Of a stretch of DNA of 64,000 bases, positions 35,586 to 44,605 are shown one piece after another. The notes under the pieces were generated by a model that ran no database searches, was not told the DNA's origin, and was given only the letters and a program-made list of their open reading frames with translations. Source of the stretch: an uncultured Myxococcales bacterium (GTDB lineage Bacteria > Myxococcota_A > UBA9042 > CAIXZC01). Numbering within the stretch: position 1 is the first letter of the stretch; the number at the start of each line of letters is the position of its first letter. The stretch is taken from assembly GCA_903895725.1 (NCBI GenBank), contig CAITUV010000048.1, positions 72,474 to 136,473 on the forward strand, in the 5' to 3' direction. Both the position numbers and the translations under genes were made by a program.

Positions 35586-37249
35586 TTCGGGTTCCCCCAT
35601 TCATCGAACGTCTCGGTGGTCATGTTCCCCTGCTCATCCCAGTAGGTCCAGACGCCGATCTTTCTCCCCTCGTTGCCATAGGCACCGTACGACCCCTCGG
35701 CCTTCTTGGAGCCGTCCGGCCACCACTCGGTGCTGAGCCCCGTGGGCAGCCCCTTGTTCAGGGTCTGCTGGAGCGACATCTGTCCGTTGGGATGGTAGAA
35801 AGTCCACAGGTATTGGCCCACCCCGGCCAGGAAGTAGCCGTCGATTCGCTTGAGGCCGTCGGGCCAGTAGCTGAGAAAGGGTCCTTCCCTCAGGTCGTCC
35901 ACGTACAGAATCTCCGATTCCGGCGTCCCCTCCTCCTCCCAGGTCCACTTCCAGATGCCGTTGCGATGGCCGCCGTCGAAGGGGCCCGTGCCCACGAGCA
36001 ACTTCCCGGTGGCGGTATCGGTCGCCCACGTGGTCCAGTCGCCGATGGGCACCTGCATGTCGTAGGAGCCCTCCATGTCCGGGCCTCCCTTCTCCTTCCA
36101 CCACTGCCACTGGCCGTCCCGCCAGCCGCTCTTGAAGGGCCCTTCCCAGTAAGGATTTCCGTTGGGCCAGAACCCCTTCCACGTTCCCTCTTTTCGGCCG
36201 TCCTGATAGTCCCCCTGCTCGTTTGGGTTCCCACTCGCCCAGAAGCTCTTCGACGCACCGTCGAGCTGCCCGGCCTTCCAGGTGGAGGTCTCGCTCTGGA
36301 TTCCGCTGGGCCACCAGGTGCTCCAGGCTCCGTCCTCGAGGCCGTCGACGTAGCTGCCCTCCCACTTCTTGAGGCAGGTTCCGTACCAGGCGGTCCACTT
36401 GCCCGTGCGTTTGCCGGCCGAGTACTGGCCCGACTCAACCGGCGTTCCGTCGGCACGCCAGGACCACCATTCGCCGTCCCGCTCGCCCTCCTTGTAGCTG
36501 CCGACGGACAGAACACTTCCGTCTTGATTCCAGGTAGTCCAGGTGCCGGCTTTCAAGCCTTTATCGAAGCTGCCGATCTCCTGCGGCTGCACCTGTCCGG
36601 GGAAGTACCTGCAGAACGGGCCGGACTTGGCTCCGACGTAATCGATGCACCATCGCTCGTCCTGGTTGACGGTCGTCGGATCCATGCCGGTACCCGGGGG
36701 GCACTGAATGCAGTCCCACTCGGGTTCCAGATCCAGCGGGGCCATCGTGATTCCCTCGGGGGTCGTGCTGCCGCCGCCGTCGCACGCGGCATAGGTTGTG
36801 GTGGCGACCTGCTCGCCCTGCTCATCCCAGTCGAGCCAGGTGCCGCAGCCGATCCCCGTGTCGAAATGGTGCTCCCAGCGTCGTGTGCCGTTCTGGTCGA
36901 AGCCTTCCCATAATCCGTGGGCCTCTCCATATTCGTAGGTGCCCTTCTTCTCGATCTGCTTGCCGTCCGGGTACCACCAGGTCCACTCGCCATGGGCCCG
37001 CCCCTGGTCGAAGAAGCCGGTGATGAGCGCCACTCCCTTCACGTCCTCGAACCGGTACTCGCCGTGGGCCACCTTGGTATCCAGCCGGCAGTAGATCTCC
37101 GTGCCGCTCTCCACGGGGCGCTCGACCATGTGCCCGCCGGCCCCGCACGACACCAGCTCGGTCCTGTCCCCGCACGCGGCAAGAGGCAGGAGCGAGGACA
37201 GGAGGAAGAATGCCGCAAGCGGTCGAGCCAGCCTGGATTCCAGGACCAT
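35582..37249 (-). CDS. MORN-repeat lipoprotein (YwqK-like)
   Basis: The 555-residue lipoprotein has lipobox LAAC (Cys 26). From about residue 60 it is a chain of more than fifteen roughly 22-23-residue units with the signature G-x-W-x-x-W-x-x-x-G (GEWTWWYPDGKQIEKKG, GTWKGFWPNGNPYWEG, GQWQWWKEKGGP), i.e. the bacterial MORN/YwqK-type repeat. MORN repeats form extended beta-hairpin ribbons that bind proteins or lipids; the ligand here is unknown. The start at 37249 has GAGGTGAAG upstream. The stop overlaps the next start (ATGA), so it is coupled to the 2045-residue protein, and the small lipoprotein gene lies 57 bases upstream in the same operon. It is not evidence of a toxin-antitoxin system on its own. 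Confidence 0.82.
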   Translation of the reverse strand: MVLESRLARPLAAFFLLSSLLPLAACGDRTELVSCGAGGHMVERPVESGTEIYCRLDTKVAHGEYRFEDVKGVALITGFFDQGRAHGEWTWWYPDGKQIEKKGTYEYGEAHGLWEGFDQNGTRRWEHHFDTGIGCGTWLDWDEQGEQVATTTYAACDGGGSTTPEGITMAPLDLEPEWDCIQCPPGTGMDPTTVNQDERWCIDYVGAKSGPFCRYFPGQVQPQEIGSFDKGLKAGTWTTWNQDGSVLSVGSYKEGERDGEWWSWRADGTPVESGQYSAGKRTGKWTAWYGTCLKKWEGSYVDGLEDGAWSTWWPSGIQSETSTWKAGQLDGASKSFWASGNPNEQGDYQDGRKEGTWKGFWPNGNPYWEGPFKSGWRDGQWQWWKEKGGPDMEGSYDMQVPIGDWTTWATDTATGKLLVGTGPFDGGHRNGIWKWTWEEEGTPESEILYVDDLREGPFLSYWPDGLKRIDGYFLAGVGQYLWTFYHPNGQMSLQQTLNKGLPTGLSTEWWPDGSKKAEGSYGAYGNEGRKIGVWTYWDEQGNMTTETFDEWGNPK

Positions 37250-37306
37250 TGCTTCACCTCTCAGCAATCAACGGCGGATTTCAAGCGACGAAACGAGCTG
37301 CCGATC

Positions 37307-37873
37307 TCACGGGCCGGTCACCGGAACGTGTTTGAACGAGCCGTCCTCGAGCACCACACCTTCGGTCTTCGTCAGCGGGTCGGCCTTCCAGACCAGGCGG
37401 AATGTCCCGGAAATGTATCCGTCTGCGTACTCCTTGATGACGACCTCGGACTCATTGCTCAAGTGGCTATGCACGTTGTCGAGCCAGGAGTCTTGATTGG
37501 CGTTGTCCCAGCCATAGGTGGCCGTGACGGTCATCTCTCCGTTTTCGGGCATACCGTCAACCTCGGCCTTACCCACGACTGGGTTGCTGACCGCAATCGT
37601 CAGCTTCTGGACGCATTCGTCCTTGTCGGTGGGAGTCGGGTACTTGGCGATTTCGAGGGCGACGGTCACCTTCTCCACCCACACGGGCTGAGAGTCCTTC
37701 ATCCCCATAACCTTGCTGGCCGTTGCGCTGGCAAGCACCTCGACCTTCTGGCCGTCACGCCAGAACTCGGCGCCGGTGTTGCCGCCCAGCCGGCATGGGT
37801 TGCCCTCGTCGTCCCCGCCGTCGCACCCCGCAGCCACCAATAGTACTGCCAAGGCAAGAAATGCCATCCGCAT
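37307..37873 (-). CDS. Small lipoprotein of unknown function
   Basis: The 188-residue lipoprotein has lipobox AAGC (Cys 17). The mature part is strand-rich and acidic, with no recognised domain; a Cys pair (Cys about 27 in NPCRLG and one in DECVQKL) may form a disulfide. The start at 37873 has GGGGGATCGC upstream; an upstream in-frame ATG (37930) would place the hydrophobic core too far in. It is first gene of the MORN/propeller operon. A TTGACC box lies upstream, but its -10 partner (CACTAT at 17 bases) is poor, so no promoter is called. Confidence 0.68.
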   Translation of the reverse strand: MRMAFLALAVLLVAAGCDGGDDEGNPCRLGGNTGAEFWRDGQKVEVLASATASKVMGMKDSQPVWVEKVTVALEIAKYPTPTDKDECVQKLTIAVSNPVVGKAEVDGMPENGEMTVTATYGWDNANQDSWLDNVHSHLSNESEVVIKEYADGYISGTFRLVWKADPLTKTEGVVLEDGSFKHVPVTGP

Positions 37874-38181
37874 GCGATCCCCCAATGCCATCAGAGCCAG
37901 CATGACCGATAGTGCACTGGCCAAGCCCACGGGTCAACGAAGAAATCGGATGGCGATTGCAGGGATTCTCCCCGCTGCGCCCCCTGGTGTGTAACCAAAT
38001 TGCCGATAGTGTAGATATAGTACCCTTTGGCGGTGGGACGGCCAGCAGTTCTGCAGAGGGCACTTCTTCGGAACATGCTGAAATAACAGACTTGTCGTGA
38101 GGTTGGCACGGGAGTTGCTTATCGGATTTGCGTCTTTGGAACCACCACGCCGGAAACGGCGTTGACTGATGGAGGACGACG
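37874..38181. other. Divergent intergenic region with sigma-54 promoter
   Basis: 308 bases without a gene. The right part holds the sigma-54 promoter at 38103-38119. The nonamer CCGATAGTG occurs twice on the plus strand, at 37906-37914 and 38003-38011, about 190 and 95 bases upstream of the promoter, where enhancer-binding sites usually lie. The region is less GC-rich than its surroundings (GTAGATATAGTACC around 38011-38024). Confidence 0.5.
38103..38119 (+). promoter_or_regulatory. Sigma-54 (RpoN) -24/-12 promoter
   Basis: TTGGCACGGGAGTTGCT matches the consensus YTGGCACGRNNNTTGCW at every defined position, with GG at 38105-38106 and GC at 38117-38118. The expected start is near 38131, 51 bases before the ATG of the beta-propeller lipoprotein. 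Transcription would need an AAA+ enhancer-binding activator; none is encoded in the window. Confidence 0.8.
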
Positions 38182-40446
38182 ATGAAGACGATGACGAGGC
38201 TGACGATGGTGGCGGCAGGGGTTCTCGGGCTGGCACTCGCGGCCGGCTGCCAGGACGGCAGCAGCAACTACTCGCCCCTGATGGACCTGACCGACGGCGA
38301 GGGCACGCTCCAGACTTCCTACTCCGCACTCACCGTGGCCAAGAGCTGCGAGGAGGCCGAGGCCGAGTTCCGGGGCATGCTCAAGACTCAGATGCTGATG
38401 CAGCTCGAGCAGCAGCGTCGCTGGCAGGTCGAGTGGATCACCAACCCGGACAAGGGGTGGTACGGCATGGCCGAGGACGGTGCGGCCGCCCCGTCCGCGT
38501 CGGAGGAGAACGCGGGCGGAGCCGGACAGGATACCGGCAAGCAGAGTGCCGAGAACTACAGTGAGACCAACGTCCAGACCGAGGGGGTCGACGAGGCCGA
38601 CCTGGTCAAGACCGATGGAAACCTCCTGTACACCCTCTCCGGCAACGAGCTGGTCATCGTCGATGCGTGGCCGGCTGAGCAGGCTCACGAGGTCGGACGG
38701 GTCACGCTCAAGGGCTACCCCTTCTCCATGTTCCTCGACGGGAGCCGGGTTGCGGTGCTGTCCAGCACCTCGATGTCCGAGCTGGACCCGCAGGCGCAGG
38801 AGAAGACCAAGGACGGGGAGATGTACTATGGGTACTGGCAGCCGGCCACCCTGGTGACCATCGTCGACGCCTCCGCCCCCGAGAAGCCGGTGGTGAAGAG
38901 CGCCCAGGTGTTCGAAGGGTACCTGGTCGACAGCCGCCGCATCGGCGACCGGATGTACCTCGTGCAGCAGAGCTACATCGACCTCTGGAACAAGGGGGTC
39001 CAGTACTGGGCCGACCTTCCGGAAAACGCCACGGTGGCGGACGTCAACGCCGCGTACCTCAAGCTGGCGGAGAAGAACGTCGGCATCATCGACTCGCTCG
39101 ACCTCGACGACTACGTTCCCAGCCGCTTCGATCTGGCCGATGACGGCACCATCGACACGGAGGCCGGGGTCCCGGTGGTCGAATGCACCGACATGTACTC
39201 CTCGAACGTGTACTCCGGGTCGGGAAACCTCACCGTCGTGACCGTGGATCTGTCCGGTAAGCTGGCCCCGTCCGGCACTGCAGTCATGGGAGACTGGGGC
39301 AACGTGTATGCCAGCACCGAGGCTCTGTACGCGGCCTCGACCAACTGGGCCTGGTCGTGGTGGTGGGAGACCGACGACGAGGACGAGGTCGACATCAACA
39401 CGCACATCCACAAATTCGAGTTCGACGACGAGACCGGTGAGGCCCGCTATGTGGCCTCCGGAACCGTGACCGGGTATGCCATCAACCAGTTCTCCTTCGA
39501 CGAGTTCGACGGGATCCTCCGGGTGGCCACGACGCTTCCCGACTGGGGCTGGTGGAACGACGACGAGAACACGAGCGAGAGCTTCGTCACCACGCTGGAG
39601 CAGAAGGGGGCCTCCCTGGTCACCGTCGGCCAGGTCGGCGGTCTGGGCAAGGGGGAGACCATCCAGTCGGTGCGGTTCATCAAGGACAAGGGGTACGTCG
39701 TCACCTTCCGCCAGACCGACCCCCTGTACGTCATCGACCTCGCCAAGCCGGCCAAGCCCGAGGTCGCAGGTGAGCTCAAGGTTCCGGGCTTCTCATCCTA
39801 CATGCATCCGCTGGACGACAAGCACCTTCTCACCATCGGCCGCGATGGAACCGAGGAAGGACAGGTGCTCGGGCTCTCCTTCCAGATCTTCGACGTCAGC
39901 GACGCGCACAACCCCAAGCAGGTGGCCAAGACCACGCTCGAAGAAGACCAGAACGGCTACTCCTGGAGCGAAGCCCAATGGGACCACCACGCGTTCGTCT
40001 ACTTCGCCCACCTCGGGCTGCTCGCCATCCCGGTCACCGGCTACAACTGGGACTCTGACTACAACGGCGACTGGGACTGGTACTTCGATGCCTTCTACTC
40101 GAGGCTCGACCTCTACAAGGTCTCCGTCACCGAGGGCATCCAGCCGGTCGGTTCGGTCAGCCATGGGTCCATGATGCCCGAGTTCACCCCCCCGGAGAAG
40201 AAGGACAATACGTACTGCTACATGAACTGGAACTATAGTGATCTCACCCAGATCAGGCGGGGAGTGTTCATGGAGAACTTCCTCTACTCCGTCTCCAAGG
40301 GCGGGGTCCAGGTCCACGACACCGAGGACATCAAGGCGGGCCCGCTTGCCGAGGTCGCGTTCCAGGATGTGACGACCCTCCAGGAGCTCTACGGCGACGT
40401 CTTCCAGTGCTACACCTACGACGACTACGGGTACGACGAGCCGTAG
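38182..40446 (+). CDS. Beta-propeller-domain lipoprotein (PF09826 type)
   Basis: The 754-residue lipoprotein has lipobox AAGC (Cys 23). The segment YSETNVQTEGVDEADLVKTD (about 130-149) followed by GNLLYTLSGNELVIVDAW is the hallmark of the secreted C-terminal beta-propeller family; blade motifs continue to the end (GYVVTFRQTDPLYVIDLAKP, AVPVTGYNWDSD-like acidic loops). Trp/Asp-rich insertions such as DWGWWNDDENTSES may bind metal. The ATG at 38182 has GGAGGACGACG upstream. It is expressed from a perfect sigma-54 promoter, unlike its neighbours, which suggests control by a specific signal. The biochemical role of this family is not known. Confidence 0.83.
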   Translation: MKTMTRLTMVAAGVLGLALAAGCQDGSSNYSPLMDLTDGEGTLQTSYSALTVAKSCEEAEAEFRGMLKTQMLMQLEQQRRWQVEWITNPDKGWYGMAEDGAAAPSASEENAGGAGQDTGKQSAENYSETNVQTEGVDEADLVKTDGNLLYTLSGNELVIVDAWPAEQAHEVGRVTLKGYPFSMFLDGSRVAVLSSTSMSELDPQAQEKTKDGEMYYGYWQPATLVTIVDASAPEKPVVKSAQVFEGYLVDSRRIGDRMYLVQQSYIDLWNKGVQYWADLPENATVADVNAAYLKLAEKNVGIIDSLDLDDYVPSRFDLADDGTIDTEAGVPVVECTDMYSSNVYSGSGNLTVVTVDLSGKLAPSGTAVMGDWGNVYASTEALYAASTNWAWSWWWETDDEDEVDINTHIHKFEFDDETGEARYVASGTVTGYAINQFSFDEFDGILRVATTLPDWGWWNDDENTSESFVTTLEQKGASLVTVGQVGGLGKGETIQSVRFIKDKGYVVTFRQTDPLYVIDLAKPAKPEVAGELKVPGFSSYMHPLDDKHLLTIGRDGTEEGQVLGLSFQIFDVSDAHNPKQVAKTTLEEDQNGYSWSEAQWDHHAFVYFAHLGLLAIPVTGYNWDSDYNGDWDWYFDAFYSRLDLYKVSVTEGIQPVGSVSHGSMMPEFTPPEKKDNTYCYMNWNYSDLTQIRRGVFMENFLYSVSKGGVQVHDTEDIKAGPLAEVAFQDVTTLQELYGDVFQCYTYDDYGYDEP

Positions 40447-40495
40447 TGGGTTTCCGCAGAATCCATCTCTCTCCTCCCCCCATCCGACCGCTCCC

Positions 40496-40524
40496 TGGAC
40501 AGGATTTCGGAACGTGAGTAGAAT
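40496..40524 (+). promoter_or_regulatory. Sigma-70-type promoter of the FGE-like lipoprotein gene
   Basis: TGGACA, 17-base spacer, TAGAAT. Transcription would start near 40531, downstream of an in-frame GTG at 40514, which supports 40559 as the real start. Confidence 0.65.
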
Positions 40525-40558
40525 CCCCTCAACGGCTGGGCACGTGGAGGTACTTCCC

Positions 40559-43216
40559 ATGCAGGTTTTTCGCGATTTCAGGCCCTTCGTGTGTTCTCTT
40601 TGCTTCTTGATGTTGCTGGCGCTTCCGCTTCTCGGCACAGGGTGCTCATCCGGGCCTTCCGGAAGTGGCCTGACCGTCGACGGGGCTTTGCAGGGCGACC
40701 TCCTGCCCGAAGCCACGGCCGGTGACTCCGCAGCGGAATCATCGACCGTTCCCCCTGATGCCGTCGGGGACCTTTCTCCCGTGGACGTACCGCCCCAGGA
40801 CGATCGGAGCGTCGACCTCGGGGAGGGGGAGGGTCCGGCAATCGAAATCCGGGAGGAAGACCTCGCTGCAGTGGACCTTCCTGCGGAGCTGACCGAGGAC
40901 GTGGGGACCCCGGACGTCTGCGTTCCGGAATGTCCCGGCGAGTGCGGTCCGGACGGCTGCGGCGGAAGCTGCGGCGACTGCCTCGACGGCTGGGAGTGTC
41001 AGGACGGCAAGTGCATCGAGCTGGCCACCCCATGCAATTCCTCGAAGGACTGCGACCTGGACGAGGTCTGCGACAAGGAGAAGGGGATCTGCGTCGAGTG
41101 CATCGTGGACGACGACTGCGGGGCGGACCAGATGTGCACCGCGCTGGGCGAGTGCGTACCGGCCATCCCGTGTGAGTCCGACAAGACCTGCAAGGACCTG
41201 GGCCTCGTGTGCAACAAGGAGAAGGGCGTTTGCGTGGAGTGCCTGACCGATCCGGATTGCCCGGACGAGAAGTTCTGCCTGGAGCAGACCTGTGCCCCCG
41301 ATGTCTGCCAGCAGGGGGACCTCAAGTGTGAGGGGGGGGCGGTCTGGGGCTGCTCGACCAACGGCTCGGGGCTCGTCGTGGTTCAGCTGTGCTCCCCCGC
41401 TGAGTACTGCCTGGACGGGGCCTGCCATGCCAAGGTTTGTGAGCCGTCGCTCCCGTATTGCCAGGGGGACGTCGTCCTGGTGTGCGACGAGCTCGGGAGC
41501 GGGCCTGTCGGCGAGACGGTGGACTGCACAGCGAAAGACGAAGTGTGCATCAACGGGTACTGCGTCTGCATTCCCGATTCCTGCGACTCTCTGGGCGCAG
41601 TGTGCGGGAGCTTCGAGGACGGGTGCGGCAATCCGCTGGAATGCGGGGTGTGCGGCAAGGGGCTCACGTGTGTGGCGGGGCAGTGCGTCTGTATCCCCGA
41701 CTGCACCGGCAAGGTCTGCGGGAGCGATGGCTGCGACGGAACCTGCGGGAGCTGCCCGGCCGGCAAGTCGTGCGTGGCCGGCGAGTGCGTCTGCATTCCC
41801 CAGTCGTGCACGGATGCGGGGGTGGAGTGCGGTACCGCTGCGGACGGTTGCGGCGACACCATGGACTGCGGCACCTGCCCGCTGCCGGGGTTCGTGTGCT
41901 TCAACGGGAAGTGCGCCTGCGTCCCGAACTGTGCGGGGAAGGAATGCGGCCCGAACGGATGCGGCGGAGAGTGCGGTACGTGCAATCCCGGGTTTGCGTG
42001 CGTGGACGGGACCTGTGGAGTGGTGTGCGGGGATGGCTTCTGCATCGAGCCGGAATCCCGGTGCAACTGCCCTGCCGACTGCGGTACGTGCACGGGCTGC
42101 TGCTCGAACCAGGAGTGCCTGGCCGGGACGGCGAACACCGCTTGCGGCATCAGCGGTGCTGCCTGCGCACCCTGCCCGGTCGGCACGGCCTGCCAGAACC
42201 AGAAGTGTTCGTTCGTGTGTGGTGACCTGGTGTGCTCGGTGGAAGGGGGCGAGACGTGCCTGACGTGCCCCGGGGACTGCGGGCAGTGCCCCGTCACCCC
42301 CGGATTCAAGATGATCAAGGCCGGGAGCTTCTGGATGGGCAGCCCGGCCGGCGAGGCCTGTCCGGCCGGGTACACCGGCTGCGGGTGCGGAGGAGGCGGA
42401 TCCAACGCCACTCAGCCTGAGCTCGGCCGTGATGGCGACGAGACACTCCATGTGGCGACCCTGACCCGGAACTACGAAATCATGGCGGTCCCGGTCACGC
42501 AGGGCCAATGGAAGGCGGCCTTCGGAGGTTGGAATCCCAGCGCATTCTCCTCCTGCGGGGACAACTGCCCGGTCGAGAACATGACGTGGTACAGCGCACT
42601 GGTCTACGCCAACTGGATGTCCGCGCAGGCCGGTCTCGCACCGTGCTACGTCCTCTCCAACGTGGTCTGCGGCAACAACACGTCGGTCGGGACCAATGCT
42701 GCCCTCTGCATGAGCGCCGCGTACGGCGGCGTCTACAGTGCCACCGTCGGCCTGGCTGCCGGGGCGGCGCATCCCTACGACTGCAAGGGGTATCGGCTGC
42801 CCATGGAGGCGGAGTGGGAGTATGCGGCCCGGGCCGGGACCGTGGCACCGTTCCATGATGGACAGGGGATTGATTCCGGTCACTCCTACTGCGAGGTCCC
42901 GTTCCACCTGACCAACATCGCGTGGTATTGCGGCAACACCACCAACACCAAGCCGGTCGGCGGCAAGAACGCCAATGCCTGGGAGCTCAAGGACATGAGC
43001 GGCAACGTGTGGGAGATGTGCTGGGACTGGAAGGGCACCTACGCTCCCCCGTTTACCGATCCGGACAACTCTGCCAACGGGGCGGAAGGGTATCGCGTGC
43101 GGAGAGGGGGCTCCTGGGAGTCCTACTCCCGGTATTGCCGGAATGCGAACCGGGGCGGAATCACCCCGAGCCTTCCGTCCTCGAGCAACGGCTTCAGGCT
43201 TGCCCGAACCTTGTAG
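40559..43216 (+). CDS. Cys-rich lipoprotein with C-terminal FGE-sulfatase (SUMF1)-like domain
   Basis: The 885-residue lipoprotein has lipobox GTGC (Cys 29). An acidic linker leads to many Cys modules (CGPDGCGGSCG, CIVDDDCGADQMC, CVCIPDCTGKVCG; about 115-580). From about 581 comes a formylglycine-generating-enzyme-like domain: FKMIKAGSFWMGSPAG, PVTQGQWKAAFGG, MTWYSALVYANWM, YRLPMEAEWEYAARAG, VRRGGSW and NGFRLARTL. True FGEs use a Cys pair spaced by four residues near this end; here only one Cys is seen (RYCRNANRG), so formylglycine formation is doubtful. The fold is also used for ligand binding. GGAGG precedes the ATG. It is a single-gene unit. Confidence 0.83.
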   Translation: MQVFRDFRPFVCSLCFLMLLALPLLGTGCSSGPSGSGLTVDGALQGDLLPEATAGDSAAESSTVPPDAVGDLSPVDVPPQDDRSVDLGEGEGPAIEIREEDLAAVDLPAELTEDVGTPDVCVPECPGECGPDGCGGSCGDCLDGWECQDGKCIELATPCNSSKDCDLDEVCDKEKGICVECIVDDDCGADQMCTALGECVPAIPCESDKTCKDLGLVCNKEKGVCVECLTDPDCPDEKFCLEQTCAPDVCQQGDLKCEGGAVWGCSTNGSGLVVVQLCSPAEYCLDGACHAKVCEPSLPYCQGDVVLVCDELGSGPVGETVDCTAKDEVCINGYCVCIPDSCDSLGAVCGSFEDGCGNPLECGVCGKGLTCVAGQCVCIPDCTGKVCGSDGCDGTCGSCPAGKSCVAGECVCIPQSCTDAGVECGTAADGCGDTMDCGTCPLPGFVCFNGKCACVPNCAGKECGPNGCGGECGTCNPGFACVDGTCGVVCGDGFCIEPESRCNCPADCGTCTGCCSNQECLAGTANTACGISGAACAPCPVGTACQNQKCSFVCGDLVCSVEGGETCLTCPGDCGQCPVTPGFKMIKAGSFWMGSPAGEACPAGYTGCGCGGGGSNATQPELGRDGDETLHVATLTRNYEIMAVPVTQGQWKAAFGGWNPSAFSSCGDNCPVENMTWYSALVYANWMSAQAGLAPCYVLSNVVCGNNTSVGTNAALCMSAAYGGVYSATVGLAAGAAHPYDCKGYRLPMEAEWEYAARAGTVAPFHDGQGIDSGHSYCEVPFHLTNIAWYCGNTTNTKPVGGKNANAWELKDMSGNVWEMCWDWKGTYAPPFTDPDNSANGAEGYRVRRGGSWESYSRYCRNANRGGITPSLPSSSNGFRLARTL

Positions 43217-43281
43217 GTGGCTCCGGGGGCAGCATCGAGACCGAACCCCCATGTGAGCCTTCCTCATCTTTCAGATTCTTG

Positions 43282-43311
43282 TTGAACCTCGGTGCCCGGG
43301 CATGGTTGAAT
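43282..43311 (+). promoter_or_regulatory. Weak sigma-70-type promoter of the histidine kinase gene
   Basis: TTGAAC, 18-base spacer, TTGAAT, ending 28 bases before the ATG at 43340. Moderate match only. Confidence 0.3.
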
Positions 43312-43339
43312 GCGAGTGGGAACACTCCGGAGGAACACC

Positions 43340-44605
43340 ATGACGCGGACGGATCAAGAGGGCCTGGGCTCGATTCACGAATCCAAGGGCTTGGGCGAAG
43401 AGAGAGCGACCTGGTTCGCCTCGCCGGAGCGCTCCACCCCGTCTGAGCTGCAGAAGGAAGTCCTCGCCATCTCGGATGATCTGTTGTCGACCGCGATGCT
43501 CCGCCTGGTGCGGGGGGCCGTAGCGATCCTGGACGAGAACCGACAGATCGTCGGTATCAACCGTGCCTATCTGGACGCATTGGGGCTCCAGAGCGAGATG
43601 GACGCGTTCGGGCTACGTCCGGGAGAGGCCGTGCGGTGCACCCACGCGACCGACATGCCTGCCGGCTGCGGGACGTCACGATTCTGCGCCGACTGCGGGG
43701 CCGCATTGGCGATTGTCGCTGCGCTGGCGCGAGAAGAGCCGGTCGATCGCACCTGCATCATCGAGAGGCAGGCCTCCGCCGGAGGGCAGAATCTGGTCTT
43801 CCGCGTGCGGGCTGCCGCAGTCGAGATCGGAGGCCGGCGCTTCGTGATGCTGTTCGTCGAGGACGTCAGCCGCGAGCACGAGCTCTTCACCATGGAGCGG
43901 GTCTTCCACCACGACTTGAGAAACGTAGTCAGCTGCCTGTTGGGCTCCATCGAGCTTGGGCTGAGGGGCATGAGGCCCGAGCGCGACGCTCACCTGGACG
44001 AGCTCAAGCAGATCGGCATTCGACTGGCACGGGAGCTCGACATGCAGCGCGCCTTCCTGTCTCATCAGGACTTTGCCTTGGCTCCTGTCCATGCTGACGT
44101 GCCGCTGCAATCCATCGTCGAGGAGCTGGTGCGCTCCTTCAACACCCAGGAGGGGGGACGCAACCGCACGCTCCAGGTGGACGGTGAAGTGGGAGAGGCT
44201 CGAATCGTGACCGACCGCGATCTCGTTCTTCGAGTCGTGGGCAACATGCTGACGAACGCAATGGAAGCAACGAGGGAAGGGGGAGTGATCCGCCTGGCTG
44301 TTTCGAAGTCGAACGGCACGGTGCGTTTCGAGGTGTGGAACTCGGCCGTGATCGAGGAATCGGTGGCGCGGCGGATCTTCCAACGCAACTTCTCCACCAA
44401 GGGAGCGACCGGCCGCGGGCTCGGGACTTACTCGATGAAGCTGCTGGGAGAGAAGCTGCTGGGTGGGAAGGTGGGCTTCGAGTCGAGAGAGGGAGCGGGA
44501 ACGACGTTCTGGCTCGAGATCGTGCCGGAACGGATGGAGTCGCAGGTGCAGATCGCCGGAGGGGTCACTCGATTCGCATCGAAGAATACTCCAGCTGGCG
44601 AGTGA
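43340..44605 (+). CDS. PAS-domain sensor histidine kinase, soluble, with Cys-rich sensor
   Basis: This 421-residue cytosolic kinase has no membrane segment. A PAS domain (about 45-175) starts VRGAVAILDENRQIVGINRAY and contains an unusual insert CTHATDMPAGCGTSRFCADC, which could bind a metal, heme or Fe-S cluster. The phospho-acceptor is in FHHDLRN (His 191), the N box is VVGNMLTNAMEAT, and the G region is STKGATGRGLGTYSMK plus GAGTTFWLEI. GGAGGAACACC precedes the ATG. No response regulator or output gene is adjacent, so its partner is unknown; the free CheY-like receiver at 7751 is one candidate (speculative). Its last 41 bases overlap the convergent lipoprotein gene. Confidence 0.85.
   Translation: MTRTDQEGLGSIHESKGLGEERATWFASPERSTPSELQKEVLAISDDLLSTAMLRLVRGAVAILDENRQIVGINRAYLDALGLQSEMDAFGLRPGEAVRCTHATDMPAGCGTSRFCADCGAALAIVAALAREEPVDRTCIIERQASAGGQNLVFRVRAAAVEIGGRRFVMLFVEDVSREHELFTMERVFHHDLRNVVSCLLGSIELGLRGMRPERDAHLDELKQIGIRLARELDMQRAFLSHQDFALAPVHADVPLQSIVEELVRSFNTQEGGRNRTLQVDGEVGEARIVTDRDLVLRVVGNMLTNAMEATREGGVIRLAVSKSNGTVRFEVWNSAVIEESVARRIFQRNFSTKGATGRGLGTYSMKLLGEKLLGGKVGFESREGAGTTFWLEIVPERMESQVQIAGGVTRFASKNTPAGE

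Noticed and set aside
35582..37249. Reading the MORN/YwqK-type repeats as a toxin-antitoxin gene
   Set aside because: That label comes from annotation habits; the protein is a lipoprotein in an operon of exported proteins and no toxin gene is beside it.
40739..43267. 842-codon minus-strand frame opposite the FGE-like lipoprotein
   Set aside because: Antisense shadow; the plus strand carries a promoter, lipobox and FGE motifs.
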